A stretch of 64,000 nt of DNA from Aliiglaciecola lipolytica E3 (lineage in GTDB: Bacteria; Pseudomonadota; Gammaproteobacteria; Enterobacterales; Alteromonadaceae): positions 1 to 64,000 of the forward strand of contig NZ_BAEN01000059.1 in NCBI RefSeq assembly GCF_000314975.1, read 5' to 3'. Position numbers and translations under genes: made by a program. Below are positions 24,443 to 34,147 of this stretch, piece after piece (positions within the stretch are counted from its first letter, which is position 1; the number at the start of each line of letters is the position of its first letter). The notes beneath the pieces are model-generated. The model saw nothing but the letters and a program-made list of their open reading frames with translations, had not been told where the DNA came from and ran no database searches.

Positions 24443-27415
24443 ATGAAAACCAAACTCAATAAAATAAGTTCGATATTAAAGAGTCGTAGAGCAAATACAG
24501 CAATTTACAGCACAGCATTGGTCGCATTACTCGCCGCTCCGACAGTAACTGCACAACAAACGCAAAACGGAGAAGATACTGAAGTTATTGAAGTGAGTGG
24601 CATCCGCAGTGCGCTGACGAGCGCACTTTTAGAAAAGCGTGATTCAAATAACTTAGTCGAAATTATTCAAGCAGAAGATATTGGTAAGTTGCCAGATCAA
24701 AACCTGGCCGAAGTATTAGAAAATATTACCGGTATCCAAATTACACGTTCTGCGGGTGTCGGTACGGGTGTACAAATTCGCGGAACTAATGCAAACCGCA
24801 CAGAAATAAATGGTGTATCAACGGTAGGCTCTGGCGCAGGCCGAAGCGGTATTAATTTTGAAGATGTTTCAGCGTCAATTATTGCGGGTGTAGAAGTGAC
24901 TAAATCCCCTGATGCAAAAACAATTGAAGGCTCAGTGGGGGGGACAATAAACCTAAGAACTATTCGTCCACTTCAACTAAGCGAAACTCTCGCTTCCGTT
25001 CGGGTACAGGGAGAATCTAGCAGTCTTTCAACCGATGGTGTAAAACCTCGAGTGTCAGGTACATATGGCGATAATTGGGAAACGGATGCGGGAGAATTTG
25101 GATTTGTAATCAGCGGTAGTTATGCAGAACAAGATGTTACTGCTTTCCGTCCTCGTGTTGATCGTGACAACGTAGTGACTTCAGATGGTGGTACTGTCAA
25201 TGCACAAGAATTCGATTTTTTAGGTATTCAATTCCTAAACCAAGATTATGACAACCATGAATACGAAACAGTGAATTTAGCGGGTTCTCTTGAATGGGCC
25301 CCCACTTCTGATATGAAGTTTTATTTTGATGCCATTATCAATGATCAACAACGATACGCGGAAAGCTCATCGATTCAAGCTTCAGGAGTGAGTGATCTTA
25401 TTGGCATATCAGTGCCTAGTGAATTTGAAACAGTTAACTTTGGCAATTTAGACGGTCAGGATCTTGGCAGTATTCAAGCGGCAATAAAGGGCGTTATTCC
25501 AGTTGAAGATGGTGGTGCCGATCCAAACTTGCGTGTAGCTGCAGATACCAGCTCGCGGGTAACCAAAAGCGAAATTTTTAGACTAGGCGGTGAATGGCAA
25601 GGTGAAAATCTAAAAGTCACGGTTGAGCTGGCTTCATCTACTTCTGAATCTAGCAATCCTAGAATTAACACCACACTTAACTTTCTTAACCCTAATGCCG
25701 CTATTAATTCATCAAACGAAAATGGCACTCCATTTGAATATGATCTAAATGGCGGTTCGCTGGCATTTGGTATTGCGTTTGACGAAGCAAACGCACCCTC
25801 AAGAGCTGATATGTTAAATCCAGCCAATTACGTGTTGCGTGATGTACAAACCGCTCGCGACCTAACTGAAAATACGGAAGAAGCATTTCGAGCTGATTTT
25901 GTATATAACTTAGATTGGTCGGTGTTGACCACACTTGATTTTGGATATCGTCACAGTGTTGCAACTAGCATGACTGATCAAATTCGTGCAAACGTAGGGA
26001 TTAGAAGTTATGACGACAGCCCTAGGGGCGATTTGTTCGCAGAGCTTCTTGTCGCTGGTCCTGATAATTTTGGTGACGCCGATGGCAGGTCGCTATTTGT
26101 AAGTGACTTCTTGATGGTTAATCCGGAAATGGTAACTGCCGATCAAGATAATGTGCTACGCATACTTAATGACGCTGTTACTGCGCATGGAGGCTCAACA
26201 CCGATTACCGCTCCAACGTCAGAAGTGAATGCGTTTTTTGATATAGAAGAAACGACTGATGCGTTATATGCACAAGCAAACTTTGCAACAGATTATGTGC
26301 GCGGTAACTTTGGGGTTCGTTATTTAGAAACCGAAGTTGCATCAACGGGTAACTCAATCACCACAGATGCCAATGGCAATCCTACTGTTTCACAGGTTAC
26401 AACCGTGGGTGATTATGATTTCTTATTGCCTAGAATCAACATTGTTGCTGATGTAACAGATGACGTAGTGCTACGCGCTGGGTGGGGAAAAGATATCCGT
26501 CGTCCTGACTTCAATGATCTTTCAACGTCAGTTACGTATTCAACCAGTCCTAATCCGGCAGTGTCAGTCGGTAACCCTAGTTTAGTCCCTGAAGAAGTCA
26601 CCTCATTTGATCTTTCTGCTGAATGGTATTTCGCCGAAGCGAGCGTAGTGAGTATAGGTTATTTCCACAAAACACGTAAAGATTTACATGTTGGTCAACA
26701 AAACGACCCATATGAAGATCCTGAAACTGGTTTTCGTGACATTATCGGTCCAGAGTGTGAACAGGGCGGTATTTGGAACCCGATTGCCGACATAAACGTA
26801 TTTGGTCCAGTCGGGGTCGGTGTCTGTGTTCCTTGGGCAACCACGATTAACGATGCAGGCAAGACAACTCAAAAAGGCATCGAAATGGCAGTGCAATATG
26901 ACTTGTCAGGGTTTGAAGATGAACTAGGTTGGGCTTCAGGGTTTGGTATTTTAGCCAACTATACTATTCAGGAATTCTCGGGTGGTGAAGCGGTTGATAC
27001 CGCGACAAGTCGTGCTAACGCAATCTTTGCAGCGTCAACAGGCATAGAAGATATCGATGTTTCGGCTAGACAGTCTTTGATTGATTTGTCAGAAAATGCA
27101 TATAACTTCACTTTGTACTATGAGAAGTATGGTCTTTCTGCTCGTATGCGTTATACATGGCGCGAAGCATACCGTTCTACTGACTTTGGTAGCACATCAA
27201 GTTTCCCTTGGGGCTTCCCTGTAGTACAAGAAGATAGAGGCCAACTTAATGCAAGTATTAGTTACGACGTATCTGAACAATTAAATATTGGGATTGAAGC
27301 GGTGAACTTAACTGAATCCGAGGTTGAGCAATCTTGTGTGACCGAGGGCTCACTACTTTGTTTCCAAGGTCTTACCGATCGTCGCATTACGTTTGGTGCA
27401 AGCTATCGCTGGTAA
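24443..27415 (+). CDS. TonB-dependent outer-membrane receptor (carbohydrate type)
   Basis: A 990-residue protein with a GTGGAG ribosome site and a signal peptide ending TVTAQ. A TonB box-like segment (EVIEVSGIRSALTSAL) precedes the plug: IGKLPDQNLAEVLENITGIQ, VQIRGTNANRTEINGV and GGTINLRT. The barrel follows and ends TFGASYRW with a C-terminal aromatic. The long form and the IRSAL...EKRDSNN motif match the TonB-Xanth-Caul family (TIGR01782 type) used for oligosaccharide or other large substrates. The substrate is unknown; the LacI-type operator upstream suggests a sugar. It appears monocistronic. Confidence 0.93.
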   Translation: MKTKLNKISSILKSRRANTAIYSTALVALLAAPTVTAQQTQNGEDTEVIEVSGIRSALTSALLEKRDSNNLVEIIQAEDIGKLPDQNLAEVLENITGIQITRSAGVGTGVQIRGTNANRTEINGVSTVGSGAGRSGINFEDVSASIIAGVEVTKSPDAKTIEGSVGGTINLRTIRPLQLSETLASVRVQGESSSLSTDGVKPRVSGTYGDNWETDAGEFGFVISGSYAEQDVTAFRPRVDRDNVVTSDGGTVNAQEFDFLGIQFLNQDYDNHEYETVNLAGSLEWAPTSDMKFYFDAIINDQQRYAESSSIQASGVSDLIGISVPSEFETVNFGNLDGQDLGSIQAAIKGVIPVEDGGADPNLRVAADTSSRVTKSEIFRLGGEWQGENLKVTVELASSTSESSNPRINTTLNFLNPNAAINSSNENGTPFEYDLNGGSLAFGIAFDEANAPSRADMLNPANYVLRDVQTARDLTENTEEAFRADFVYNLDWSVLTTLDFGYRHSVATSMTDQIRANVGIRSYDDSPRGDLFAELLVAGPDNFGDADGRSLFVSDFLMVNPEMVTADQDNVLRILNDAVTAHGGSTPITAPTSEVNAFFDIEETTDALYAQANFATDYVRGNFGVRYLETEVASTGNSITTDANGNPTVSQVTTVGDYDFLLPRINIVADVTDDVVLRAGWGKDIRRPDFNDLSTSVTYSTSPNPAVSVGNPSLVPEEVTSFDLSAEWYFAEASVVSIGYFHKTRKDLHVGQQNDPYEDPETGFRDIIGPECEQGGIWNPIADINVFGPVGVGVCVPWATTINDAGKTTQKGIEMAVQYDLSGFEDELGWASGFGILANYTIQEFSGGEAVDTATSRANAIFAASTGIEDIDVSARQSLIDLSENAYNFTLYYEKYGLSARMRYTWREAYRSTDFGSTSSFPWGFPVVQEDRGQLNASISYDVSEQLNIGIEAVNLTESEVEQSCVTEGSLLCFQGLTDRRITFGASYRW

Positions 27416-27585
27416 CCTGCAAGAGCAATCGCTTTCACTTTTTAATATCAAACAGATAGGTGACGGAGCCGTATGAAAATACGGCTCGAAATATATTGTA
27501 GATTCTGAAGTTGAATGACTGGGGATTGGCTGCACTAGGTGTACGCCAAATACGTTGAGCTCAGCATATCCGGAGGCCATAGAAT

Positions 27586-28566
27586 ATGAAGATAAGTAAA
27601 ATTATATTGAGTACTGTCGTTTTGTTTGCAATTACCTTTGCAGTCAAATCGCAATCTCCTTATACCCTAACAGACAACGACGTAACGGTGGTTAACGGAA
27701 TAATTACTTCCTCGACGCTTACCAACGCCAGTGGAGATAATTTCAAACCCAACATTATTATCCCTGAAGTGCTTAATGGACAGGTCATAACCGGGGTTGG
27801 TGAGCATGTCTTTCAAGATAACGGTCTTACTAGTGTAGATTTGCCTCCCGGACTTATAAGTATTGGCGATTTTGCATTTCAAAATAATCGCCTAGCAAGT
27901 ATTAATTTGCCAACAGGCCTTACATCCATTGGCGAGGAAGCGTTTGAGTTTAACATTATAACCAGTGTGGACTTGCCTGCTGGAATTACCTCTATAAGTA
28001 AAGGAGCTTTTGCAACCAATAGTATCGCTCATGTGACTTGGCCCGCTGGGCTCACTACTGTAGAAAGTAGTGCTTTTAGGGATAATAGCCTTATCGTTGT
28101 TGATTTGCCTGCTGGGGTAACTTCCATCGGCGATTTTGCTTTTCAGAATAACCGTATAATCACTTTAAAGTTACCCGCTGGGCTTAAAATCATTGAAGAG
28201 AGTGCATTTAATGTTAATTTCTTAATTGGTGTTGAACTGCCTGCAGGAATTACCGACATTGAGGAAAGTGCTTTTCGGGATAATCGATTAACCAATATTA
28301 AACTGCCTGCAGGGCTTAAGACTATTGGAGATAAAGCGTTTCTTGCGAATCGCTTAACACATTTGGATTTACCTGATGGATTAACGTTTATCGGGGAAGA
28401 AAATTTTAAATTTAATCGCGATTTTACCAGTTTCGTTTTACCAAAAGGGTCAACAGAGGGCAATTCGCTAAAATGGCAAGCTAGCGATGGGACTGTGGTA
28501 GATGCTGGATATATAGTTTCATCTGCAAATTTAGCTCACAGTTATAAATCTATTCCGCAAGATTAA
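27586..28566 (+). CDS. Secreted BspA-type leucine-rich-repeat protein
   Basis: A 326-residue protein with GGAGG about 9 bases upstream and a signal peptide MKISKIILSTVVLFAITFAV. Ten repeats of 23 residues follow, of the form (L/I)-x-x-(V/I)-x-LPAGL-x-x-IG-x-x-AF-x-x-N-x, the LRR_5/BspA class. The ending has no anchor or sorting domain. BspA repeats commonly mediate adhesion or protein binding; here the partner is unknown. The repeats are very regular, suggesting recent expansion. Confidence 0.85.
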   Translation: MKISKIILSTVVLFAITFAVKSQSPYTLTDNDVTVVNGIITSSTLTNASGDNFKPNIIIPEVLNGQVITGVGEHVFQDNGLTSVDLPPGLISIGDFAFQNNRLASINLPTGLTSIGEEAFEFNIITSVDLPAGITSISKGAFATNSIAHVTWPAGLTTVESSAFRDNSLIVVDLPAGVTSIGDFAFQNNRIITLKLPAGLKIIEESAFNVNFLIGVELPAGITDIEESAFRDNRLTNIKLPAGLKTIGDKAFLANRLTHLDLPDGLTFIGEENFKFNRDFTSFVLPKGSTEGNSLKWQASDGTVVDAGYIVSSANLAHSYKSIPQD

Positions 28567-28814
28567 GATTGGAAAACAAAAGGGGAGGATGATTGACAAT
28601 ACAGTCACTGCCTTTTCCTTTGTTCTTTGTTTCATTTACGTAGTAAATTCACTCTGCACCGCACACTACGCTTACCGTACAAGCATTTATATTCCAAAGT
28701 ACATTTTCCTAAGCATATAAAAAATATAGAGTTCTTTTGTGATTTAAGATAAATTCAGTTAGCACAACATAAATTCAACCACTAGCAAGCGACTATATTT
28801 CGTACAGGAACATC

Positions 28815-29270
28815 ATGAAAGGAACCATACTGGATTTTAATCCCGATACCAATCAAGGGATCATTAGCGCGGAAAACAAACGTTTTACTTTTAATCTGAC
28901 CGAATTTAAAAGTAGTAACGGACTCCGGCCCGGTTTGCACGTAGATTTTGTTGCTCATTTAGGAAATGCCACGCAAATTTATGCCCTTAACGAAGCTCCC
29001 AATGCGGTGACATTGGCAAATGATGGTGTTCCAGAAACCTCTACATGGGCAATATTATCGCTCGTGTTTGGGATTCTTGGATTACTTATATTCGGCTCAT
29101 TGCTGGGGGTGATATTTGGTCATGTAGCCCGCTCTAAAATTCAACACAGCAATGGCAAGCTCAAAGGCAAAACGATGGCAATGTGGGGTTTGTGTTTAGG
29201 CTACTTAGGTATTATTTTAAGCGTAATTTTTATTTTAATAGTGGCGGTTGATGCAAATAATCGGTATTAA
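28815..29270 (+). CDS. Cold-shock-like domain fused to DUF4190 membrane region
   Basis: A 151-residue protein with AGGAA 6 bases upstream. Residues 1-60 (KGTILDFNPDTNQGIISAEN, then FTFNLTEF and GLHVDFVAH) follow a cold-shock OB-fold, but the aromatic RNA-binding residues of RNP1 and RNP2 are mostly missing. Residues of about 75-150 hold two transmembrane helices in a DUF4190-like arrangement (SLVFGILGLLIFGSLLGVIF, GHVARSKI, then WGLCLGYLGIILSVIFILIV). It stands alone between larger genes. A membrane-tethered OB-fold is implied; function unknown. Confidence 0.75.
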   Translation: MKGTILDFNPDTNQGIISAENKRFTFNLTEFKSSNGLRPGLHVDFVAHLGNATQIYALNEAPNAVTLANDGVPETSTWAILSLVFGILGLLIFGSLLGVIFGHVARSKIQHSNGKLKGKTMAMWGLCLGYLGIILSVIFILIVAVDANNRY

Positions 29271-29399
29271 AACAAAACTTAATCTTCGTCTTGCATGTTT
29301 CCAGATTTATTACAGTAAATCGTTCATAGTCACATAAGTGCAATAATAAAGTCATATTATTATCGCAGTTTAAAAAATCATTTGGTGTGTTTTACTGCG

Positions 29400-30257
29400 A
29401 TGTCAAGAAGGCAATACTCGCTGGCATTGCTGTTTTTAATGGGATGCTTAGTCAGTTTAGGAGCCATCCTTACCCGACAATCTGTGCCAGACATCCAACT
29501 TTCTGATTACTCAGCGTATTCTTGCCAAACAGGGACTCAGGTTGAAAGCAGCCTTAAATTGCATTTAGCGATTCCCATCTTCATCAAAACGATCGCTGAA
29601 ACCTTGTGTCAATCAGAGTCAATTCGCCAAGAATATAATTCAGTCATTGTATCTTGGAAACCTAGGGATGCAATTACTGCAGCGGATATTATCGACTCTC
29701 AATTTTCCTTGTTAATGGGGCGAAAGCATACTTTTACAGGATTGGTTCCGACGTTTGAAACATCTTATAAACCTCTAGAACCAAAGGTTAATTTTACAGA
29801 GTATCCAGTTTATTGGTTTAGCCGCGCACCGTTTGCACAAAATTCATATTCACAGCTGGTGGGCAAACGCATCGGTATTATTAATGATAAAGTAAGTCAT
29901 ACCCATTATTTATTACCACTTACAGCGTTAGCTGAAGCCAATGTACACCTTGATCAAGTTGAACTCCATTATTATGACAACGCTTACAAATTATACGATG
30001 CATTCAAAAATGAGCAGATAGATTTAATAAGTAGTGGTGCTTGGTTCGAACATGAGTTAGCAGGCCACGTTTATAAGTCATTGATCACTGCAGACGCTAA
30101 TATTGGTGATATTTTCGTTAGTAATCAACTTTCCAAACTCCAGCAATGTGAAATTTATAGAGCGATTCAACCCTTTATTCAGTTCATCAATCAGTTAACC
30201 CAAAACAGACAGCTTCAGCCTGCTACGCAAAATAGCGATATAGGACGTTGTCAATGA
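29400..30257 (+). CDS. Periplasmic binding-protein-like component
   Basis: About 285 residues from the ATG at 29400; TTG 29382 and GTG 29385 are alternative starts. The N-terminus is a hydrophobic export signal with a cysteine (LLFLMGC) that may be lipidated, though Met at -2 is unusual. The body has features of a type 2 periplasmic binding fold: SYSQLVGKRIGIINDKVSHT followed by YDAFKNEQIDLISSGAWFEH, similar to family 3 solute-binding proteins. No transporter genes are nearby. The stop overlaps the start of the membrane gene downstream, so it is more likely a sensory partner than a transport component. The family call is moderate. Confidence 0.6.
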   Translation: MSRRQYSLALLFLMGCLVSLGAILTRQSVPDIQLSDYSAYSCQTGTQVESSLKLHLAIPIFIKTIAETLCQSESIRQEYNSVIVSWKPRDAITAADIIDSQFSLLMGRKHTFTGLVPTFETSYKPLEPKVNFTEYPVYWFSRAPFAQNSYSQLVGKRIGIINDKVSHTHYLLPLTALAEANVHLDQVELHYYDNAYKLYDAFKNEQIDLISSGAWFEHELAGHVYKSLITADANIGDIFVSNQLSKLQQCEIYRAIQPFIQFINQLTQNRQLQPATQNSDIGRCQ

Positions 30258-31411
30258 TGAAAAAGTGGCTAACCCCAATTAGCATATTTGTGTTGGTGTG
30301 GATGAGTTTGTCACTTTTGAATTTGTTGTGGATTAATTATACGACAGTTGCTTCATTAAAAAGTCGCTTAAATACGGAGTTTCTAGAGATAGAGCAGGTT
30401 AAAACCTACTCCAGTAATATGTTAGAGGATTTTAAGCAACAGATAGAAACGAGGCTGCGTTTAGATTTGGCAGATATTTCACCATCATCCTATTTAACGA
30501 TACAAAAAAACTGTCGGGTGGTTAAAGCCGAAGTCGTTAGTCAAACAGAGGCTGCTAAGCTCAAAAATTCTTGGAAACAAATTAATATAACTATTGCCCC
30601 TTATGACTTAGTTGCAGGTATTTCGGTGGGGTGCGAGATTAAGTGGGGCAATTTACTAGGGCTTAACTTTATGTTCGCAGCCTTAATGTTTTTGGCTGTT
30701 TATTATTTACCAAGACCGTTATCCACACATCAGCGACATTGGTATAAAAGCTTAACAGAATCGGGATATAGTCGAAAAAAAGCGACACGTTTGAGCCATC
30801 GAATATACCAATTTAGTGCTGGGCAACTACAAATATTTAATTTTTTACGCAATCAAAGTGATGATGATATTGATGTTATTTCGCAGTGGTGTATGCAAAA
30901 CATTCCTAGTGAGATGAGTTTAAAACAAGTGAACTGGTTTTATATCGCTTGCGATGACTATCAACAAAAAGAGCACGCTCTTAAAATTGCAATTCATGAT
31001 GATGTTATCGAATTCGATACGTCTGAGAGCTTAGTTACCATTCATGGTTTGCCTTTAAAGCTCCCCAAAACACCGTATTTTTATTTTTTATGGTATGCCC
31101 AAAAACGCTTGAAAGGCGATGGTTGGCAAATAAATCCTGCAACCAATCGACCTGATAAGGTAGCCGCATTAGAACTTATTCAACTGATGCAGCAATATGG
31201 TGGTCATGGAAAAGCAATCAACGATTTGGAAGTTCAAGGATTAACCTCAAAAAAACTCGATCAAAACAGGAATAAAATAAAAGACGAACTGCATCACTAT
31301 TTAGGCGACAAATTAGCAGAAAATTATTTGTTTGAATCACGCCGAGATGCAAAGTCCCAACGTTATTGGTACCGAACACACTTCGATAAAACCCAAATAG
31401 TAATAAATTAA
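30254..31411 (+). CDS. Two-helix membrane protein with possible C-terminal winged helix
   Basis: About 385 residues, with ATG overlapping the previous stop (ATGATGA). Helix 1 is near 8-28, then a periplasmic domain of about 105 residues, then helix 2 (LNFMFAALMFLAVYYL) and about 230 cytoplasmic residues. The last 120 residues (VTIHGLPLKLPKTPYFYFLW...ELHHYLGDKLAENYLFESRR...RYWYR) follow the strand-helix-helix-wing pattern of OmpR-type winged helices. This is pattern recognition, not an established assignment. With the coupled binding-like protein it may form a transmembrane sensor-regulator for the receptor gene 166 bases downstream. Confidence 0.5.
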   Translation: MMKKWLTPISIFVLVWMSLSLLNLLWINYTTVASLKSRLNTEFLEIEQVKTYSSNMLEDFKQQIETRLRLDLADISPSSYLTIQKNCRVVKAEVVSQTEAAKLKNSWKQINITIAPYDLVAGISVGCEIKWGNLLGLNFMFAALMFLAVYYLPRPLSTHQRHWYKSLTESGYSRKKATRLSHRIYQFSAGQLQIFNFLRNQSDDDIDVISQWCMQNIPSEMSLKQVNWFYIACDDYQQKEHALKIAIHDDVIEFDTSESLVTIHGLPLKLPKTPYFYFLWYAQKRLKGDGWQINPATNRPDKVAALELIQLMQQYGGHGKAINDLEVQGLTSKKLDQNRNKIKDELHHYLGDKLAENYLFESRRDAKSQRYWYRTHFDKTQIVIN

Positions 31412-31455
31412 TAAAAACATCACTCTTTTAACCTATTGAAATGTAAAGGTTAAAT

Positions 31456-31475
31456 TTTTAGAGATATCTCTAAAA
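31456..31475. promoter_or_regulatory. 20-bp perfect palindrome upstream of a TonB receptor
   Basis: TTTTAGAGATATCTCTAAAA is a perfect 20-base palindrome, 102 bases before the receptor start. Its 12-base core AGAGATATCTCT also occurs at 12343-12354. It looks like a dimeric repressor or activator site. The coupled sensor-like pair just upstream is a candidate regulator. Confidence 0.5.
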
Positions 31476-31576
31476 TTAAAAAAACCTCTTTGTCATATTT
31501 TGGCAATCTAAAACCTCCAGCATGCACCGCAATTCAACACATCACACTTATCTAAAATATAATTGGAGCATCATAA

Positions 31577-34096
31577 ATGCGTTATTTAAACCCAGTTTCT
31601 GTTGCGGTTTTTGCAGCTTTAACGAGTACATCAACGACCGCACTTGCGCAAACAAATAGCAAAGACGATAGCATCGAAGAAGTCGTTACTATTGCTTCGC
31701 CAATTCGCGATAGTCAAAAAGCGGCAATTGATGCTAAGCGTAATGCTTCAAACTTTGTTGATGTAGTCGCTGCAGATACAATTGGCCGTTTTCCAGATCA
31801 AAACTTAGCGGACTCTTTAGGGCGTGTACCTGGATTGGCAATAGAGCGTGACCAAGGACAAGCCCGATATATAAACTTCCGTGGCGCACCATTTCGCTAC
31901 ACCACCATCGCGATTGATGGCGTTGTTATTCCTGGTGCAGAAAATGGACGTATTCCGCGTTTTGATAGCTTTCCTTCTGTCATTACTAGTCGCATAGAAG
32001 CAAACAAAGCGATTACAGCCAAGATGCCTGGAGAAGCGATTGCTGGCTTTATTAACATCGGCACTTTCAATCCATTTGACGTGCAAGGTTGGTCGGTTGC
32101 CGCTGATTTAGGTGCAGGGACACAACAACTAGGCGACGGTGACATTGAAAAGTTTTCATTGCGAACTTCTTACTCTGAAGATCAATGGGGATTTTCATTA
32201 TTTGGTTCGAAAAATAGTCGAGAGCAAACCACTGACAATCGCGAATATGACCTAGAGAGTGTAGATGGTCAACGCCAGTTGAACGCAATTGATTTTCGTA
32301 GTTATAAAGTCAAACGTGAAGATGAGTCGTTAGGTGGCAGAATTGAATATCGCCCAAATGGCGGGATGGATAGAGTTTACTTAAGCACACTATATACAAA
32401 GTTTAGCGACCATGAGCAACGTAATCAGTATGTATTTGATTTTGCTGGTGGCGCTGAGGCTATAGGTGCGCCTGGTCCGACTGGTGATAGTGGCTATATG
32501 CCGGTCGTATTAGCAAGTCGATTGCTAGAAAATGGCGTATATGAGAACTCAACCTGGACCAATACAGTCGGTTTCGACAAGCAATTAAGCGATTGGTTTA
32601 TAGAAGCAAAATACAATCGCACCGAAACCAGTAATGAGACGTTTTTACCTATTCCTTATAGTGCTGGGGGAGCGGTAGCTGCTAGTTACGACATTACTGA
32701 CATCAACGATCCACTAATCACCTTATATGGCGCTGGCACAACTGATCCTATTGGGGTTGCTGATATAAATTACGCAGCAAATTTAGGATTGATTGTGGTA
32801 GGAGGCTTGGACATCGATTCCGATTTATTCAGCATTGACGCTGAACGTCCGCTCAACCTATTAGGACATGCATCAATCCTCAATACGGGTGTAAGTATTA
32901 ACCAACGCAAAGCAAATGGCAGTGGCGTGAGCAATGCTATATCTGGTTTCCCCACTGATAGCGTTGATATTGTGACCTATGACACGGGTGAGGTGTGGGA
33001 TTCTGATTTTACTAACAGTTTAAATGCTAGCTATTACGACAATGTCGGCTTATTGCAAGCGTGGGAAGCTGCGGCAGGTGATTTAACCCCAGCAAATCCC
33101 GATGATCAGTTGATTTCCATTGAAGAACAAATCAATGCCGTTTATGCCATGCTTACCACTGAAAAAAGCTGGGGTAACTGGGTTGTTGGTATGCGAATTG
33201 AACAAACCGATTACACCAGTACCGGGCCAGATGATAGTTATTCTGACGATGATATACATTTCTTGCCAAGTGCCTTGGTTAATATAAATTTAGCTGAAGA
33301 TTTAAAACTGAGGTTGTCATTAAATAGTGCCATTAGCCGCCCCACATATGGCGAATGGAGAGCGTCAGCATCGATTGATTACACTTCTAATCCTGTGCAA
33401 GTTGCTGGTGGTAATCCGTCTCTTAAAGCGGAAGAAGCATGAGGTGGTGATATTGCATTAGAGTGGTATGCGGCCGAGGCCAGCTTATTCTCAATTGGTC
33501 TGTTCACCCGTCAAATTGACAACGTGATATACGCTGACAGCAGCCCTATTGATGGTGGCGTTTATGCTGATGCAAATGCTGGCGAAACATGGCAATACAC
33601 CGGTTTTATCAACGGCAAAGACGGCAAACTAAGTGGCTTAGAAATCAATGCGATACTACAAGCGTCTGATATGCAAATCGACATGTTAGATGGCTTTGGT
33701 GTAAGCGCTAATGCGACTTTCTTAGATAGTGAATTCACTACCCAATCTGGCACAACATTTAGCTTGCCGGGCACATCAGAAGCTATTTATAACGCATCAA
33801 TATTTTATGAAAACGACGCTTTCTCTGCGCGTTTGAATTATCAATATCGCGACAGTTGGTTATCGACTACTGAAAACGATTCCATGGGTGAGTACTGGCA
33901 TGCACAAAAACGTGTTGACGTGTCACTGAGTTACGCCTTGCCGTGGGATGTTATGGGTGGAGAGCTCTCATTTTATGCCAATGCGAATAACCTCACAGAT
34001 GAGTTAGATGTGAGATATGTGGGTGACTTGACGACGCCCAACCAAATTGAACGCTATGGCAAACGTTATCTTGTAGGTGTGCGTTTTAATTACTAA
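31577..34096 (+). pseudogene. TonB-dependent receptor interrupted by an in-frame TGA
   Basis: The reading frame is continuous over about 839 codons except for one TGA at 33440-33442. Before it lies a signal peptide (ending TALAQ), the plug (IGRFPDQNLADSLGRVPGLA, INFRGAP, AIDGVVIPGAENG) and most of the barrel up to NPSLKAEEA. After it the same frame resumes GGDIALEWYAAEASLFSIGL and runs to the barrel end LVGVRFNY. The context (NPSLKAEEA-stop-GGDIALEWY) is a conserved receptor region where Trp would fit, so a TGG to TGA change is likely. Without the last quarter of the barrel it should not assemble. It is either a very recent pseudogene, a readthrough case or a sequencing error, since no other decay is visible. 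Confidence 0.85.
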
Positions 34097-34100
34097 ACAA

Positions 34101-34124
34101 ATGGGCGCAAAGCCGCCCATTTTC
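34101..34124 (+). terminator. Probable terminator of the interrupted receptor gene
   Basis: A stem ATGGGCG/CGCCCAT with a six-base loop is followed by TTTTC, starting 4 bases after the receptor stop. The T tract is short, so some readthrough into the phosphatase gene is plausible. Confidence 0.6.
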
Positions 34125-34147
34125 TGTTGACTAAATTGGAATAAATT

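Noticed and set aside
33440-33442. TGA as a selenocysteine codon
   Set aside because: TonB receptors are not selenoproteins, the surrounding motif fits Trp, and no SECIS-like hairpin was recognised just downstream.
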